From positions 1 through 33,632 of the forward strand of contig NZ_JAGSOY010000052.1 in the NCBI RefSeq assembly GCF_018837975.1: a stretch of DNA of 33,632 nt, in the 5' to 3' direction. Numbering within the stretch: position 1 is the first letter of the stretch; every line of letters starts with the position of its first letter. The position numbers and the translations under genes were made by a program. Of the stretch, positions 1 to 8,486 are shown piece by piece. The notes under the pieces were generated by a model that did not search any database, had not been told where the DNA came from, and saw nothing but the letters and a program-made list of their open reading frames with translations. The stretch is from Zooshikella harenae. GTDB lineage: Bacteria > Pseudomonadota > Gammaproteobacteria > Pseudomonadales > Zooshikellaceae.

Positions 1-93
1 ATTCCATCTAAAAATATTGATGTTACGTATAACCCGCTGTCTAATACGAAGTTTGACAAAGATTGGTTTCTTAAAGGCGGTACCCATGAATAG
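1..93 (+). pseudogene. C-terminal end of a toxin cassette (partial at window edge)
   Basis: An open frame enters from the left edge and stops at TAG 91-93. The visible 30 residues end in NPLSNTKFDKDWFLKGGTHE. It sits directly before a small Cys-rich gene in the same toxin-then-partner order that repeats three times downstream, so I read it as the tail of a toxin C-terminal domain or of the parental toxin gene. Its family cannot be named from 30 residues. Confidence 0.45.
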
Positions 94-108
94 AAGAGTA
101 ATTTTACT

Positions 109-768
109 ATGAGTTATCAGGTAAATCTAAAACCCATTGATGATGATTCTAATCCGAAGAGTTCGACCGGAACGATGGCGTGGGCTCCCAAAAATACCGA
201 TATTCCTAAATGTAAAGAGTGTGGGAAAGATTTACTTCTTTTCTTACAAATTGAATTAAGGGAAGAGCTTGAACTGCCATTCCTATCTGGCAGTCAGTTG
301 ATTGTGTGTATGTGCCCTGAGTGTAATGAAATCCCTTCATTTGAAGAATTTAAAGAAGGTAAGCTTGATGAAACTTTTTGGGAAAAAAACGAGGGGCATT
401 TCTATGTTGCTTTGTTCAGTCCAGGAGAAGAATTAGTAATTCATAAAAATGAAAAGCTCCTAAGGTCATTTGAAATGGAATTTTTACCTTCTGAAGATAT
501 AGGATCTCACTCTGATCATATCAGGGTTGGAGGAGATCCCTTTTGGTTACAAGAGCCAGAGGTGAATACTTGTTCATGCGGAGGTGAAATGAAGTTAATT
601 TGTCAAATACCAGAAAACTTCCCTTTTTCAAAACTATCTACTTCTCCCGAACAGCCAGACAGTTTTTCATCTGATGATTATTGCTTATTTTTGGGAAATG
701 AAACTTATATATTTGGGTGTACATCTCAATGCGATAGGCAAGCGGTTAAGGTGGTAGTGCAAGGCTAA
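109..768 (+). CDS. Putative immunity protein, Cys-pair rich, DUF1963/YwqG-like
   Basis: A 219-aa soluble protein with no signal peptide. Four cysteine clusters are visible (CKEC, CMCPEC, CSC, CTSQC), which suggests a structural zinc site. The N-terminal stretch with a Leu-Phe-Leu-Gln-Ile core and a following Leu-Pro-Phe-Leu-Ser-Gly segment recalls DUF1963/YwqG-type proteins, which often serve as immunity proteins in polymorphic toxin loci; this assignment is from memory of the family pattern and is tentative. A purine-rich AGAAGAG lies about 10 nt before the ATG. It follows a toxin tail ending at 93 and its stop (766-768) lies one base before the next displaced toxin fragment at 770. Role as an immunity gene is inferred from this order. 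Confidence 0.6.
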   Translation: MSYQVNLKPIDDDSNPKSSTGTMAWAPKNTDIPKCKECGKDLLLFLQIELREELELPFLSGSQLIVCMCPECNEIPSFEEFKEGKLDETFWEKNEGHFYVALFSPGEELVIHKNEKLLRSFEMEFLPSEDIGSHSDHIRVGGDPFWLQEPEVNTCSCGGEMKLICQIPENFPFSKLSTSPEQPDSFSSDDYCLFLGNETYIFGCTSQCDRQAVKVVVQG

Positions 769-769
769 G

Positions 770-1228
770 GTTCCAAACAGTAAGTCCCTTCCGAATGCAG
801 AAGCTAGTTCAACGCTAAGAAAGCAATATGATGAACTGGATTTAAATGATCCAGATGCATGGTGTACGGAGTGTGCAACAAATCTATTCAGCTCTGCAGG
901 TGGTGAAGGCAAGATTGTAATATTTTCTGGCAAAGCAGAGAATTGGCCTGCTAATTATAACTGGGGTTTGAGTCCATCTGATGTGAATGTTCCTCTACGT
1001 CATGGGCAGATTGAAAATTTTGCTCATCACTCAGTCTATACCGATGGGCGTTATATATTTGATCCTTTTGTTTCTGCTGACCCAATCCCCCAAAGTCAGT
1101 ATTTGAAAATGCTGAATGAAGCCAATCCCGATGGTGTGTCATGGAGAATATCCAGTCCAGAGATTCCAAATGAGGTTAATATCGATGAAATCATCAGTAA
1201 TATTAAATTAAACAAAGGGAATTTCTAA
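770..1228 (+). pseudogene. Displaced (orphan) toxin C-terminal domain, papain-like
   Basis: An open frame of about 152 codons starts at VPNSKSLPNAE with no usable ATG at its beginning, so it is a detached C-terminal domain rather than a complete gene; only an internal TTG (968) could start a short product. Residues WCTECATNLF about 30 codons in, and FAHHSVYTDGRYIFDPF about 90 codons in, give a Cys...His...Asp arrangement like papain-fold toxins of polymorphic toxin systems. The catalytic reading is inferred. It ends in TAATG, overlapping the start of the next gene by one base, the usual coupling of toxin and immunity. The upstream GTTCCAAACA (770-779) recurs at two further cassette starts. 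Confidence 0.6.
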
Positions 1229-1626
1229 TGAATAGCAGTGAAAATAGTATGAGTAGTTCTGCAAGTGAATTTCTCAATTTGATTGACGATCTTTTCGAAA
1301 AAGGATGGCATGGTTATGGGCCTAGCTTGAAAGACTCAGATTCATTGCTATACATTTCGTTTCATGTTAATCCGGAAAATTCGGACGTATTAAATGATTT
1401 GCTTGTTAAATGCATTGAAAGCTGTAACCAAGATTTTTGGAGCTTAAAAAGATCGAGAAACAATAGATTTTATCTTTGTTCAAATACTTTCAAGTCAAAA
1501 GCAGACGAATTGGGAAGTTATGAGGAAGCTGTAAAGAGTCTCTCGGATACTGGAGCAGACCTAGGAGAAGTTACTGCGAGAGAATTGAAGCTATTGACTC
1601 GAAAGCTAGCTGAAATGAGTAAATGA
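1228..1626 (+). CDS. Putative immunity protein of the papain-like toxin cassette
   Basis: A 132-aa soluble protein, without signal peptide, membrane segment or recognisable motif. Its ATG overlaps the stop of the preceding toxin fragment (TAATG at 1226-1230), so it would be translationally coupled to that toxin. It is rich in Ser, Asp and Glu at the N-terminus and has a Trp/Tyr-rich centre. The role as cognate immunity protein is inferred only from position and overlap. A second start at Met8 is possible. Confidence 0.55.
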   Translation: MNSSENSMSSSASEFLNLIDDLFEKGWHGYGPSLKDSDSLLYISFHVNPENSDVLNDLLVKCIESCNQDFWSLKRSRNNRFYLCSNTFKSKADELGSYEEAVKSLSDTGADLGEVTARELKLLTRKLAEMSK

Positions 1627-1645
1627 CAGAGGGTAGTAGTGAGTT

Positions 1646-2158
1646 GTTCCAAACAAACGTTGGACAGATAAATCTCTTTTTAATACATTCCCAGAGAAAA
1701 CAACCTTAACAACTTCGGGTATTGCAGAGCAGTCTGCGTTTTTATCAAAACATGTACCTGGTTTAACAACTGAACAGGCTACTCTAATTTTAGAACAGGG
1801 ACTAAAAAGAGATTCAACAGTAGTATTTGGTGGAAGTAGAATAAGAGGTGACTTTGGCAAAGGCAGTGATATTGATGTTGGTTTTGGAAGTTTATCAGAA
1901 AAACAAGCTCAAAGAATTATCAAAAATATCAATAAAACGGCAGCCGATAATCCTAATTTCTTAAAAATGGAAGAGCTTACGATTGTCCCAGGTAAAACTA
2001 CGCAGACAATCGAAACGATGACAACACCAGAGCAGTTCTTCCAAAGGTCTGGTACTAGAGCTGGTGGAGACTTGAAAGCTGGTCAGCCGTATATTCCATC
2101 GGGATCAATTACAATAACTCCCGATGGCAAAATTATTATCTTACCTCCAGGAAGTTAA
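1646..2158 (+). pseudogene. Displaced (orphan) toxin C-terminal domain, nucleotidyltransferase-like
   Basis: A frame of 170 codons opens at VPNKRWTDKSLF with no start codon at its beginning. About 60 codons in, it contains VVFGGSRIRGDFGKGSDIDV, which matches the nucleotidyltransferase-fold signature G-G/S-x(n)-D-x-D that binds Mg-NTP; a possible third acidic residue lies in KMEELTIV. Many polymorphic toxins of this fold modify tRNA or protein by nucleotide transfer. Activity here is inferred. Only an internal ATG at 1967 is available, which would leave out the active-site motif. It ends 4 bases before the next gene's start at 2163. It begins with the same GTTCCAAACA 10-mer as its neighbours. 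Confidence 0.65.
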
Positions 2159-2162
2159 AAAA

Positions 2163-2591
2163 ATGATTTCGCTTAAAGTAAATGAAAATGATATAGATTC
2201 TAATGCGATGACTTTTAGCCAGTTAAGTTTCGGAAAAGGGGATGGTTTTCAAACTTTCTCCTACGAAATGAAAATAGCTAAGGAAGAATTATTAGATAAA
2301 TTAACACCTATGTACGATGAAGGTGTTGAAGAGCTTAAAGAAGATGACCAAATCACAGGTGAATTCGAGCCTCCTTATCCTGGGGCAGCAGACTATCCTT
2401 CGCTACTTGAGTTCATCGATGTTGAAGGTTCATATCTATATGAATATCTTTATGCTTATCATAAGTTCGATATTCTTGGTATTGCTTTTAATGAAGATAA
2501 TGATGTTGCTAGTTATGTAATTAATTCTTTGGATTCAATTCAGCATATAGGCGAGGAGATCGTCATTAAAGGAACTGCCATAAAAAGGTAG
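2163..2591 (+). CDS. Putative immunity protein of the nucleotidyltransferase-like cassette
   Basis: A 142-aa acidic, soluble protein starting MISLKVNENDID. I chose the ATG at 2163 because AGGAAG, the end of the toxin frame, lies at a good ribosome-binding distance; an upstream ATG at 2124 in the same frame would overlap the toxin by 35 bases. It carries many Glu/Asp and Tyr residues (EYLYAYHKFDILGIAF), as is common in immunity proteins that mimic nucleic acid, but I recognise no family. Its stop codon TAG shares its last G with the next displaced toxin motif at 2591. Confidence 0.55.
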   Translation: MISLKVNENDIDSNAMTFSQLSFGKGDGFQTFSYEMKIAKEELLDKLTPMYDEGVEELKEDDQITGEFEPPYPGAADYPSLLEFIDVEGSYLYEYLYAYHKFDILGIAFNEDNDVASYVINSLDSIQHIGEEIVIKGTAIKR

Positions 2592-2869
2592 TTCCAAACA
2601 ATACTCCACCGATAAGATCGCTTGATGAATTAATGCCTAATGGTCGAATACCTACTGTTCGACAAGGATTTAATGAGTGGTTTGATGACTTATCTATTGA
2701 TGAGTTGAGGGTAATAATATCCGATCCAAAACGATATGACGCTATTGCTGATAGAATCAGAAATGGTGGTTCTAAACATGAGTGGTTGATGGTTCGGGAA
2801 ATGGAAAAAGTCAAATCTTGGGGTGTGCCGATGGATGAAGTTCATCGTGTCCCCTCGGCAACTGTGTAG
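2591..2869 (+). pseudogene. Truncated orphan toxin C-terminal domain
   Basis: A frame of 92 codons opens at VPNNTPPIRSLDELM and stops at TAG 2867-2869. Residues WFDDLSIDELR, then HEWLMV and KSWGV, resemble the first half of Rhs-type nuclease toxin domains (HNH/Endo VII-like group, from memory, low certainty). The histidine-rich catalytic half expected after this is absent, so the cassette looks cut short. No immunity-like gene follows. The only start codons are internal (ATG 2633). The 3' end is bracketed by a 13-bp imperfect inverted repeat and an 11-bp direct repeat. Confidence 0.5.
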
Positions 2870-2915
2870 TTGGTTAGAAAAATTTGCTCTTACACACCTT
2901 CACCAAGGGGACACG
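2846..2915. repeat. Inverted repeat at the truncated end of the last toxin cassette
   Basis: CGTGTCCCCTCGG (2846-2858) and CCAAGGGGACACG (2903-2915) are complementary at 12 of 13 positions across a 44-nt spacer. In addition GATGAAGTTCA occurs at 2834-2844 and again at 2940-2950. The repeats straddle the stop codon of the truncated toxin and may mark the deletion or insertion that ended it, or a stem-loop in the transcript. Confidence 0.5.
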
Positions 2916-3006
2916 GATTTTTAGACGAGGCACTCAAACGATGAAGTTCAGGAGTTTATGTGTAATAAATGACTGGACTGAAGAGTGAAGATAACGAAGT
3001 CTAAAA

Positions 3007-3034
3007 TTTATTCACGAAGGATATATGATATAAT
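3007..3034 (+). promoter_or_regulatory. Extended -10 promoter of the first 830-aa-family gene
   Basis: TGATATAAT (3026-3034) is a perfect extended -10 (TGn-TATAAT) with only a weak -35 (TTTATT at 3007). The surrounding ~65 bases from TTCACGAAGG to the start codon are repeated with few changes before the next gene at 5913-5976, so promoter and leader were duplicated together with the gene. Confidence 0.6.
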
Positions 3035-3070
3035 ACGGCACTCGTTGTAATTTACATCATGGTACAGGGA

Positions 3071-5681
3071 ATGAATAAAAAAAGAATAGCTTCGTATGTT
3101 GTAGCTTTGTTGGGGGGGCTTTTCATCAATAGCACTTTCAGCTAATGATAGTGGTGAGGAATTAATCGAGTTTTATCCAGGCTCCCATAAAATGTGGTTT
3201 GAGACTGCTTATCCTAAGGGGCATCCATGTGCTGTAGATTTTTCGAAAAGTCGAAGTTTAATTAAGTTACCAGCTGAAGATAGCTGGCAATACTTATCTA
3301 TAAATATTGATAGCAAGTATGGAGTAATTAAGTCGACTTATACCGGGTTTGGTCCACCTAAAAAAGTTCCAGTTGTTGACACTATAAGTCGTTATGATAG
3401 TGGATGGATTATTAAAGGGAAACCAAAACTACGAGAAATTGCAAATTATTATAAGAGTAAAAATAAACCATCTCGATACGATATGCAACGTTATAGTGAT
3501 CTTTGTTACTTGCTTCCAAAGAATAATAATATAGAAGTAGAATTGAAATATGCTGATTTTAATGGTGATAGTATTAATGATGTGTTAGTTATTATTAAGG
3601 ATAAACTATTTAAAAACTGGGCTTTACCAAAAATTTACCTTGGTAAAAGTGATAAATTTAATTGGTCATCAATTGATGGCTACTGGACCAGGGAAGCAAA
3701 TTACTTTTCTTTAGCTAGAAGAAGGGATATTGGGGGAAGGTTTATAGAAACCACTCCGTCTTTTCATAGGCAAAGGTATTCCCCTATAGGGTTAGAATTT
3801 TTAGGGATGATTTATTATAAAAATGATATTAATAACTTAAAACCATTATTTAATGATTATCAGTTTGACTACTACCCCGTAAGAGAGCTTTTTAGCTTTG
3901 GGACGTTAAGTATTGACTATACAACAGCAAACTTTGAAGTTACCGACCGCAACAAAGACGGCCGCGACGACCTAATCATCAAACAAGCTGGTAAACCCGA
4001 TTTAATCTCATTTGCCGAACCCGATGGCACGTTTCTTAAAGCTGAAGTTGACACAGGCATAGGCAAATACAAAGGCCCATCCCGCCACCGCAGTCGATTT
4101 TGCAACCGTGAATTATTGACGCAGCACCCTGAGCAAAACCCCTCATCTATTCATTACGATGATATTTGTCGTACCGCTTATGTTACGCCTCCTCGAACGG
4201 GCAGTACCACGCTGGAACAATTAATTCCTGCAGAAAATACGGCTTCTGTCTGCCCTGTATTGGTCAATACCGTAAAAGCCAAACAACAGGTGGTCAGTCA
4301 ATTAGGGGATTTAACGGCGCGTTATAAAACCATTGTCGGCTCTTTGGATGAGGCTCAATCTTTGCGTGCACTGGTGGCTGCGAAAACAGCAGCCTATCAA
4401 GAATTACAAACGGCCTATACGGAAGAGTACAAAGCCCATACTGATTGGTTAAAAGCCAAACGAGAGTACGCCCAATTAGACTATCAGTGGGAAATTTGTT
4501 TGGCACTAGCCAATAATGCCAGTGGCAGTTGTCCCAATGAACAGCAATTATTGACTACGCAACAAGCTAAACTAGACCAGCTTGCGACAGCACTGGACCA
4601 ATCCGTAACACTACGTCTTGAGAAACAAGCCGCGTATGATGAAGCGATTAATGCTTATGAGGCTCAGCTAGTAGCATTAGTGGAACTGGATCAGCAGTTA
4701 AATAATGTATTAAACCAGTACTATGAATTAGCGAATAAAGAGCTGGCGGTATTTAAAGAATATGCACAGTTAGATGGTGCCACTGCAAAAGTACATTATA
4801 ACCTGAACTGGCAGGATCAACTCCAACAGTATCAAGCGTTAAACAATAAGCTTGATGTGACATTCAAACCCATGCCATTATCGGATGTGAAGGTGATTGC
4901 CACTTTGCCTCGACAACAATGGGAAACACCGATAGGTGATGTTGATATCAGCTTACCTAATGTGCTGTATACTAAAGTCGATGACAGTAACCTACTGGGG
5001 TACGAAACAGCTTTAATGCCTACAGGCGAGGGTACCATTAACCAAACAATACAACGTTATCCATCCACAACAGTTAATGCCCCTGAGCAAGTTAACAGCA
5101 CCATTGGCTTAAGTATGAGTGGCTATTGTTTATCCTATGCACCCAACAGTCCGTATCCACAAGATGCGCAAAAACTAGCGGCTCATGTAGCTCCCTCATT
5201 AAGTTACGAGTTTGAAGAAGAAGTCAGACGCGGTTATATAGCGAAATACAATCTCTACAAATTTATTCAAACTATTGTCCAGACCAAAAAGAAAAAGCGT
5301 TGGTTTAAGAAAAAGAAAAAAACCTACATTATTCGCCGTGTAATTACCAAAGACTGGTTTAATATCCAATTTGATAGCAGTACACCAGAATACACTTTCT
5401 CCATAGCTGAGCAGGATGCGATTACCCAACAGGTCAAAGCTAATCTTATTCATCGTGCGAATAATCAAATCGGTGTGATGTATGGCTACGCCAGCAAACA
5501 CTGTCAATTCAAAGAAAATGAAGATTGTTTAGCGGGTTATTGGCTAGGTCAACCTGATGGTCCCGATGGTGATACCAAAGCGATTGCCCATTTTAAATCT
5601 GGGAATAACCAATGGGTCGCCGAAAAAGTGTTTGGGATAAGGTATCTCAAGCAGCAACGGTGGATGCAGTTTGCTGATTAG
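3071..5681 (+). CDS. Secreted modular protein A, frame-shifted in its signal peptide
   Basis: The frame that begins with MNKKRIASYVVALLGG at 3071 breaks at a G7 run (3112-3118); the rest, from FSSIALSAND at 3120, is open to 5681. Removing one G gives an 869-aa preprotein with a normal signal peptide and Ala-x-Ala-type cleavage site. As written, translation from 3071 stops after about 24 residues, and the largest product would start at ATG 3192 without export signal. After the signal come an N-terminal domain unlike its neighbour's except for two calcium-loop motifs (DFNGDSIND near precursor residue 162, DRNKDGRDD near 292), a Cys-containing segment, a long coiled coil (about 394-561), a beta-rich part and a lysine cluster (about 738). 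The last ~575 residues are nearly identical to the next gene. Function unknown; secretion and Ca binding are inferred. Confidence 0.75.
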
Positions 5682-5693
5682 GGTAATTCTTCA

Positions 5694-5729
5694 TGAGGAA
5701 CGCTTATCGTTTGTTGCCTGCGTTCCTCA
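5694..5729 (+). terminator. Stem-loop after secreted protein A
   Basis: TGAGGAACGC (5694-5703) and GCGTTCCTCA (5720-5729) form a perfect 10-bp stem with a 16-nt loop 13 bases after the stop codon. No T run follows, so it could be a weak terminator or a transcript-stabilising hairpin. Confidence 0.45.
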
Positions 5730-5838
5730 CTCCAGTCACTTATTAATATAAGCTCTTGGAGATTCGTCACTTGGCAGCCGCCGCTAAGCGCCCCTCACTG
5801 TGAATTACAGTTGAGATCATTAACTTGCACAATCTCAA

Positions 5839-5872
5839 GCCTCCCCTTTTTGAAGGGGGAGGTTGGTGGGGG
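5839..5872 (+). repeat. REP-like palindromic element, copy 1
   Basis: CCTCCCC...GGGGAGG palindrome followed by TTGGTGGGGG. The reverse complement of the same pattern occurs at 8487-8523. Short elements with this C-rich/G-rich palindrome are dispersed in many proteobacterial genomes. Confidence 0.6.
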
Positions 5873-5909
5873 ATGTTTTGGTTTTATGAATATTGGGCTT
5901 ATCCTAAAG

Positions 5910-5937
5910 CTCATTCACGAAGGCTGTATGTTATAAT
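5910..5937 (+). promoter_or_regulatory. Extended -10 promoter of secreted protein B
   Basis: TGTTATAAT (5929-5937) is an extended -10 in a leader almost identical to the one before gene A (TTCACGAAGG at 5913, CATGGTACAGGGAATG before the start). The -35 is weak. Conservation between the two copies supports function. Confidence 0.6.
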
Positions 5938-5973
5938 ACGTCACTTGTTGTTATTTATATCATGGTACAGGGA

Positions 5974-8466
5974 ATGAATAAAAAAATAGTAGTTTTGTCT
6001 ATATTAATGATATTTGCTTTTGTGGGGCGACTATCCAAAGCCTCTCCTATTGATGAAAGTGCTATAGAGGTAGGTGGTTTTACGCCAGGTACATATAGTC
6101 TTAATATGATACAGGTTCCATCAATTGTAGTTTCGTATCCATCTTTTGAATGTGGTTACGATAATTTTATACCTGTGTTAAGGAAGAGTGATTATTCAGC
6201 TTATTTATATCCTATAAATGATCTTTTTGGGCTTGTGTTGAATTTAATTCAATCACCATATGGGAAACCTGAAGTGAGAAAAAAATTTGGGAGTGAAATG
6301 TTAAGCTTAAATGCATTAATTTTACCTAGTAAACTTAATGAAAGAAATCTAGAGTTTGTTGAAAAAACTGGAGTGAAAAAGTGTTCAGGCAAGGGGGTTG
6401 TAAATAATAGTAAAGTATTGGACAGCAGGTTAGTATTTGGTGACTTTAATGGTGATAAGTCAGGTGATCTCATTCTGATTATAAAGCTAAAAGAAAATAT
6501 ACAGCATATAAAAAATTATAGTTTTATTTTATTTGGTAGTGATAAGCTGTTATGGAAGAGTAAGCAAAACATAAAACTTCCTAAAGACCAGGTTTTTAGT
6601 ATGGTATACGGTAGCTTACCTGATAATGCTAAAATGAGTAGTATTTCTCTTAGTCTTTTGTGGCAGTTTGATTCAGTTTTATCACCTCGTACAAGTGTCG
6701 ACTTATTTAGCTCGAAAATTATTGTTCAAGACCGCAACAAAGACGGCCGCGATGACTTAATCATCAAACAAGCCGGTAAACCTGACCTTATTGCTTTTGC
6801 AAAACCTGAAGGTAATTTTACAAGTGCTGAAATTGACACAGGTTTAGGCAAATACAAAGGCCCATCCCGCCACCGTAGCCGTTTTTGTAACCGTGAATTA
6901 TTGACTCAACACCCTGAACAAAATCCCTCATCGATTCACTATGATGATATTTGTCGTACGGCTTATGTTACGCCTCCTCAAACAGGCAGTACCACGCTGG
7001 AACAGTTAATACCTGCTGAAAATACAGCTTCTGTCTGCCCTGTATTGGTCAATACCGTAAAAGCCAAACAACAGGTGGTGAGTCAATTAGGGGATTTAAC
7101 GGCACGTTATAAAACCATTGTCGGTTCTTTGGATGAGGCTCAATCTTTGCGTGCTTTGGTGGCAGCGAAAACAGCGGCTTATCAAGCCCTACAATCAGCG
7201 TATACTGAAGAATATAAAGCACATACCGCATGGTTGAAAGCCAAACGAGAATATGCGCAGTTAGATTATCAGTGGGAAATTTGTTTGGCATTAGCCAATA
7301 ATGCGAGTGGTAGTTGTCCCAATGAACAGCAACTATTAACCACGCAACAAGCTAAACTAGACCAGTTTGCGACAGCACTGGACCAAGCCGTAACGCTGCG
7401 TCGAGAAAAACAAGCCGCATACGATGAAGCAATTAATGCCTATGAAGCACAGCTTGTAGCATTAGTGGAATTGGATCAGCAATTAAATAATGTATTAAGC
7501 CAGTATTATGAATTAGCCAATAAAGAACTGGCCGTATTTAAAGAATATGCCCAGTTAGATGGTGCCACTGCAAAAGTACATTATAACCTGAATTGGCAGG
7601 ATCAAATTCAACAGTATCAAGGGCTAAACAGTAAGCTTGATGTTACCTTTAAACCGATGCCATTATCGGATGTGAAGGTTATTGCTACCTTGCCTAGACA
7701 GCAGCGAGAAACACCCATTGGTGATGTCGATATTAGCTTACCGAATGTGCTGTATACCCAAGTCAATGACAGTAACTTATTAGGGTATGAAAGTGCCTTA
7801 ATGCCAAACGGCGAGGGTACCATTAACCATACCGTACAACGTTATCCTTCCGAAACAGTTAATGCCCCTGAGCAGATTAACAGTACCATTGGCTTAAGTA
7901 TGAGTGGTTATTGTTTGTCCTATGCACCCAATAGCCCGTATCCGCAAGAGGCGCAAAAACTAGCGGCGCATGTAGCCCCCTCATTAAGCTATGAATTTGA
8001 AGAAGAAGTCAGGCGCGGTTATGTGGCGAAATATAACCTCTATAAATTTATCCAAACCATTGTCCAGACCAAAAAGAAAAAACGTTGGTTTAAGAAAAAG
8101 AAAAAAACCTACATTATTCGCCGTGTGATTACCAAAGACTGGTTTAATATTCAGTTTGATAGTAGTACACCAGAATATACCTTCTCCATAGCCGAGCAAG
8201 ATGCCATAACTCAACAGGTCAAAGCTAATCTTATTCACCGCGCTAATAACCAAATTGGAGTGATGTATGGCTATGCCAGCAAGCATTGTCAATTTAAAGA
8301 AAATGAAGATTGTTTAGCGGGTTATTGGTTAGGTCAAGCCGATGGCCCCGATGGAGATACCAAAGCCATCGCCCACTTTAAAGCAGGAAATAACCAATGG
8401 GTAGCCGAAAAGGTGTTTGGGATACGGTATTTGAAACAGCAGCGATGGATGCAGTTTTCCGAATAG
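5974..8466 (+). CDS. Secreted modular protein B (variable N-domain, conserved C-module)
   Basis: An 830-aa preprotein from MNKKIVVLSILMIFAFVG, a clear signal peptide ending near SKA-SP. A start four codons earlier (ATG 5962) is also possible; AGGGA abuts the chosen ATG. The N-terminal ~230 residues share little with gene A, yet both carry an Asp-x-Asn-x-Asp calcium-loop pair (DFNGDKSGD; DRNKDGRDD at about 253), typical of FG-GAP/VCBS propeller blades. From DRNKDGRDD onward the two proteins are nearly identical: Cys motifs (FCNRELL, DDICRTAY), a coiled coil at about 355-523, a beta-rich stretch, TKKKKRWFKKKKK at about 699, and a C-terminal Cys pair (KHC, EDC). It appears intact and may be the expressed copy. 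No characterised homologue is recognised; surface or extracellular location is inferred. Confidence 0.8.
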   Translation: MNKKIVVLSILMIFAFVGRLSKASPIDESAIEVGGFTPGTYSLNMIQVPSIVVSYPSFECGYDNFIPVLRKSDYSAYLYPINDLFGLVLNLIQSPYGKPEVRKKFGSEMLSLNALILPSKLNERNLEFVEKTGVKKCSGKGVVNNSKVLDSRLVFGDFNGDKSGDLILIIKLKENIQHIKNYSFILFGSDKLLWKSKQNIKLPKDQVFSMVYGSLPDNAKMSSISLSLLWQFDSVLSPRTSVDLFSSKIIVQDRNKDGRDDLIIKQAGKPDLIAFAKPEGNFTSAEIDTGLGKYKGPSRHRSRFCNRELLTQHPEQNPSSIHYDDICRTAYVTPPQTGSTTLEQLIPAENTASVCPVLVNTVKAKQQVVSQLGDLTARYKTIVGSLDEAQSLRALVAAKTAAYQALQSAYTEEYKAHTAWLKAKREYAQLDYQWEICLALANNASGSCPNEQQLLTTQQAKLDQFATALDQAVTLRREKQAAYDEAINAYEAQLVALVELDQQLNNVLSQYYELANKELAVFKEYAQLDGATAKVHYNLNWQDQIQQYQGLNSKLDVTFKPMPLSDVKVIATLPRQQRETPIGDVDISLPNVLYTQVNDSNLLGYESALMPNGEGTINHTVQRYPSETVNAPEQINSTIGLSMSGYCLSYAPNSPYPQEAQKLAAHVAPSLSYEFEEEVRRGYVAKYNLYKFIQTIVQTKKKKRWFKKKKKTYIIRRVITKDWFNIQFDSSTPEYTFSIAEQDAITQQVKANLIHRANNQIGVMYGYASKHCQFKENEDCLAGYWLGQADGPDGDTKAIAHFKAGNNQWVAEKVFGIRYLKQQRWMQFSE

Positions 8467-8486
8467 GGTAATTCTGTTAGATCTTT

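Noticed and set aside
5199-5507. Antisense 102-codon open frame inside gene A, repeated inside gene B (7984-8292)
   Set aside because: Both lie opposite a strongly conserved coding segment; their conservation follows from the sense-strand duplication, and no ribosome-binding site is present.
3192-5681. Gene A as an intact gene starting at ATG 3192
   Set aside because: This start would discard an in-frame signal peptide and mature N-terminus that are visible upstream once one G of the G7 run is removed, and no ribosome-binding site precedes 3192.
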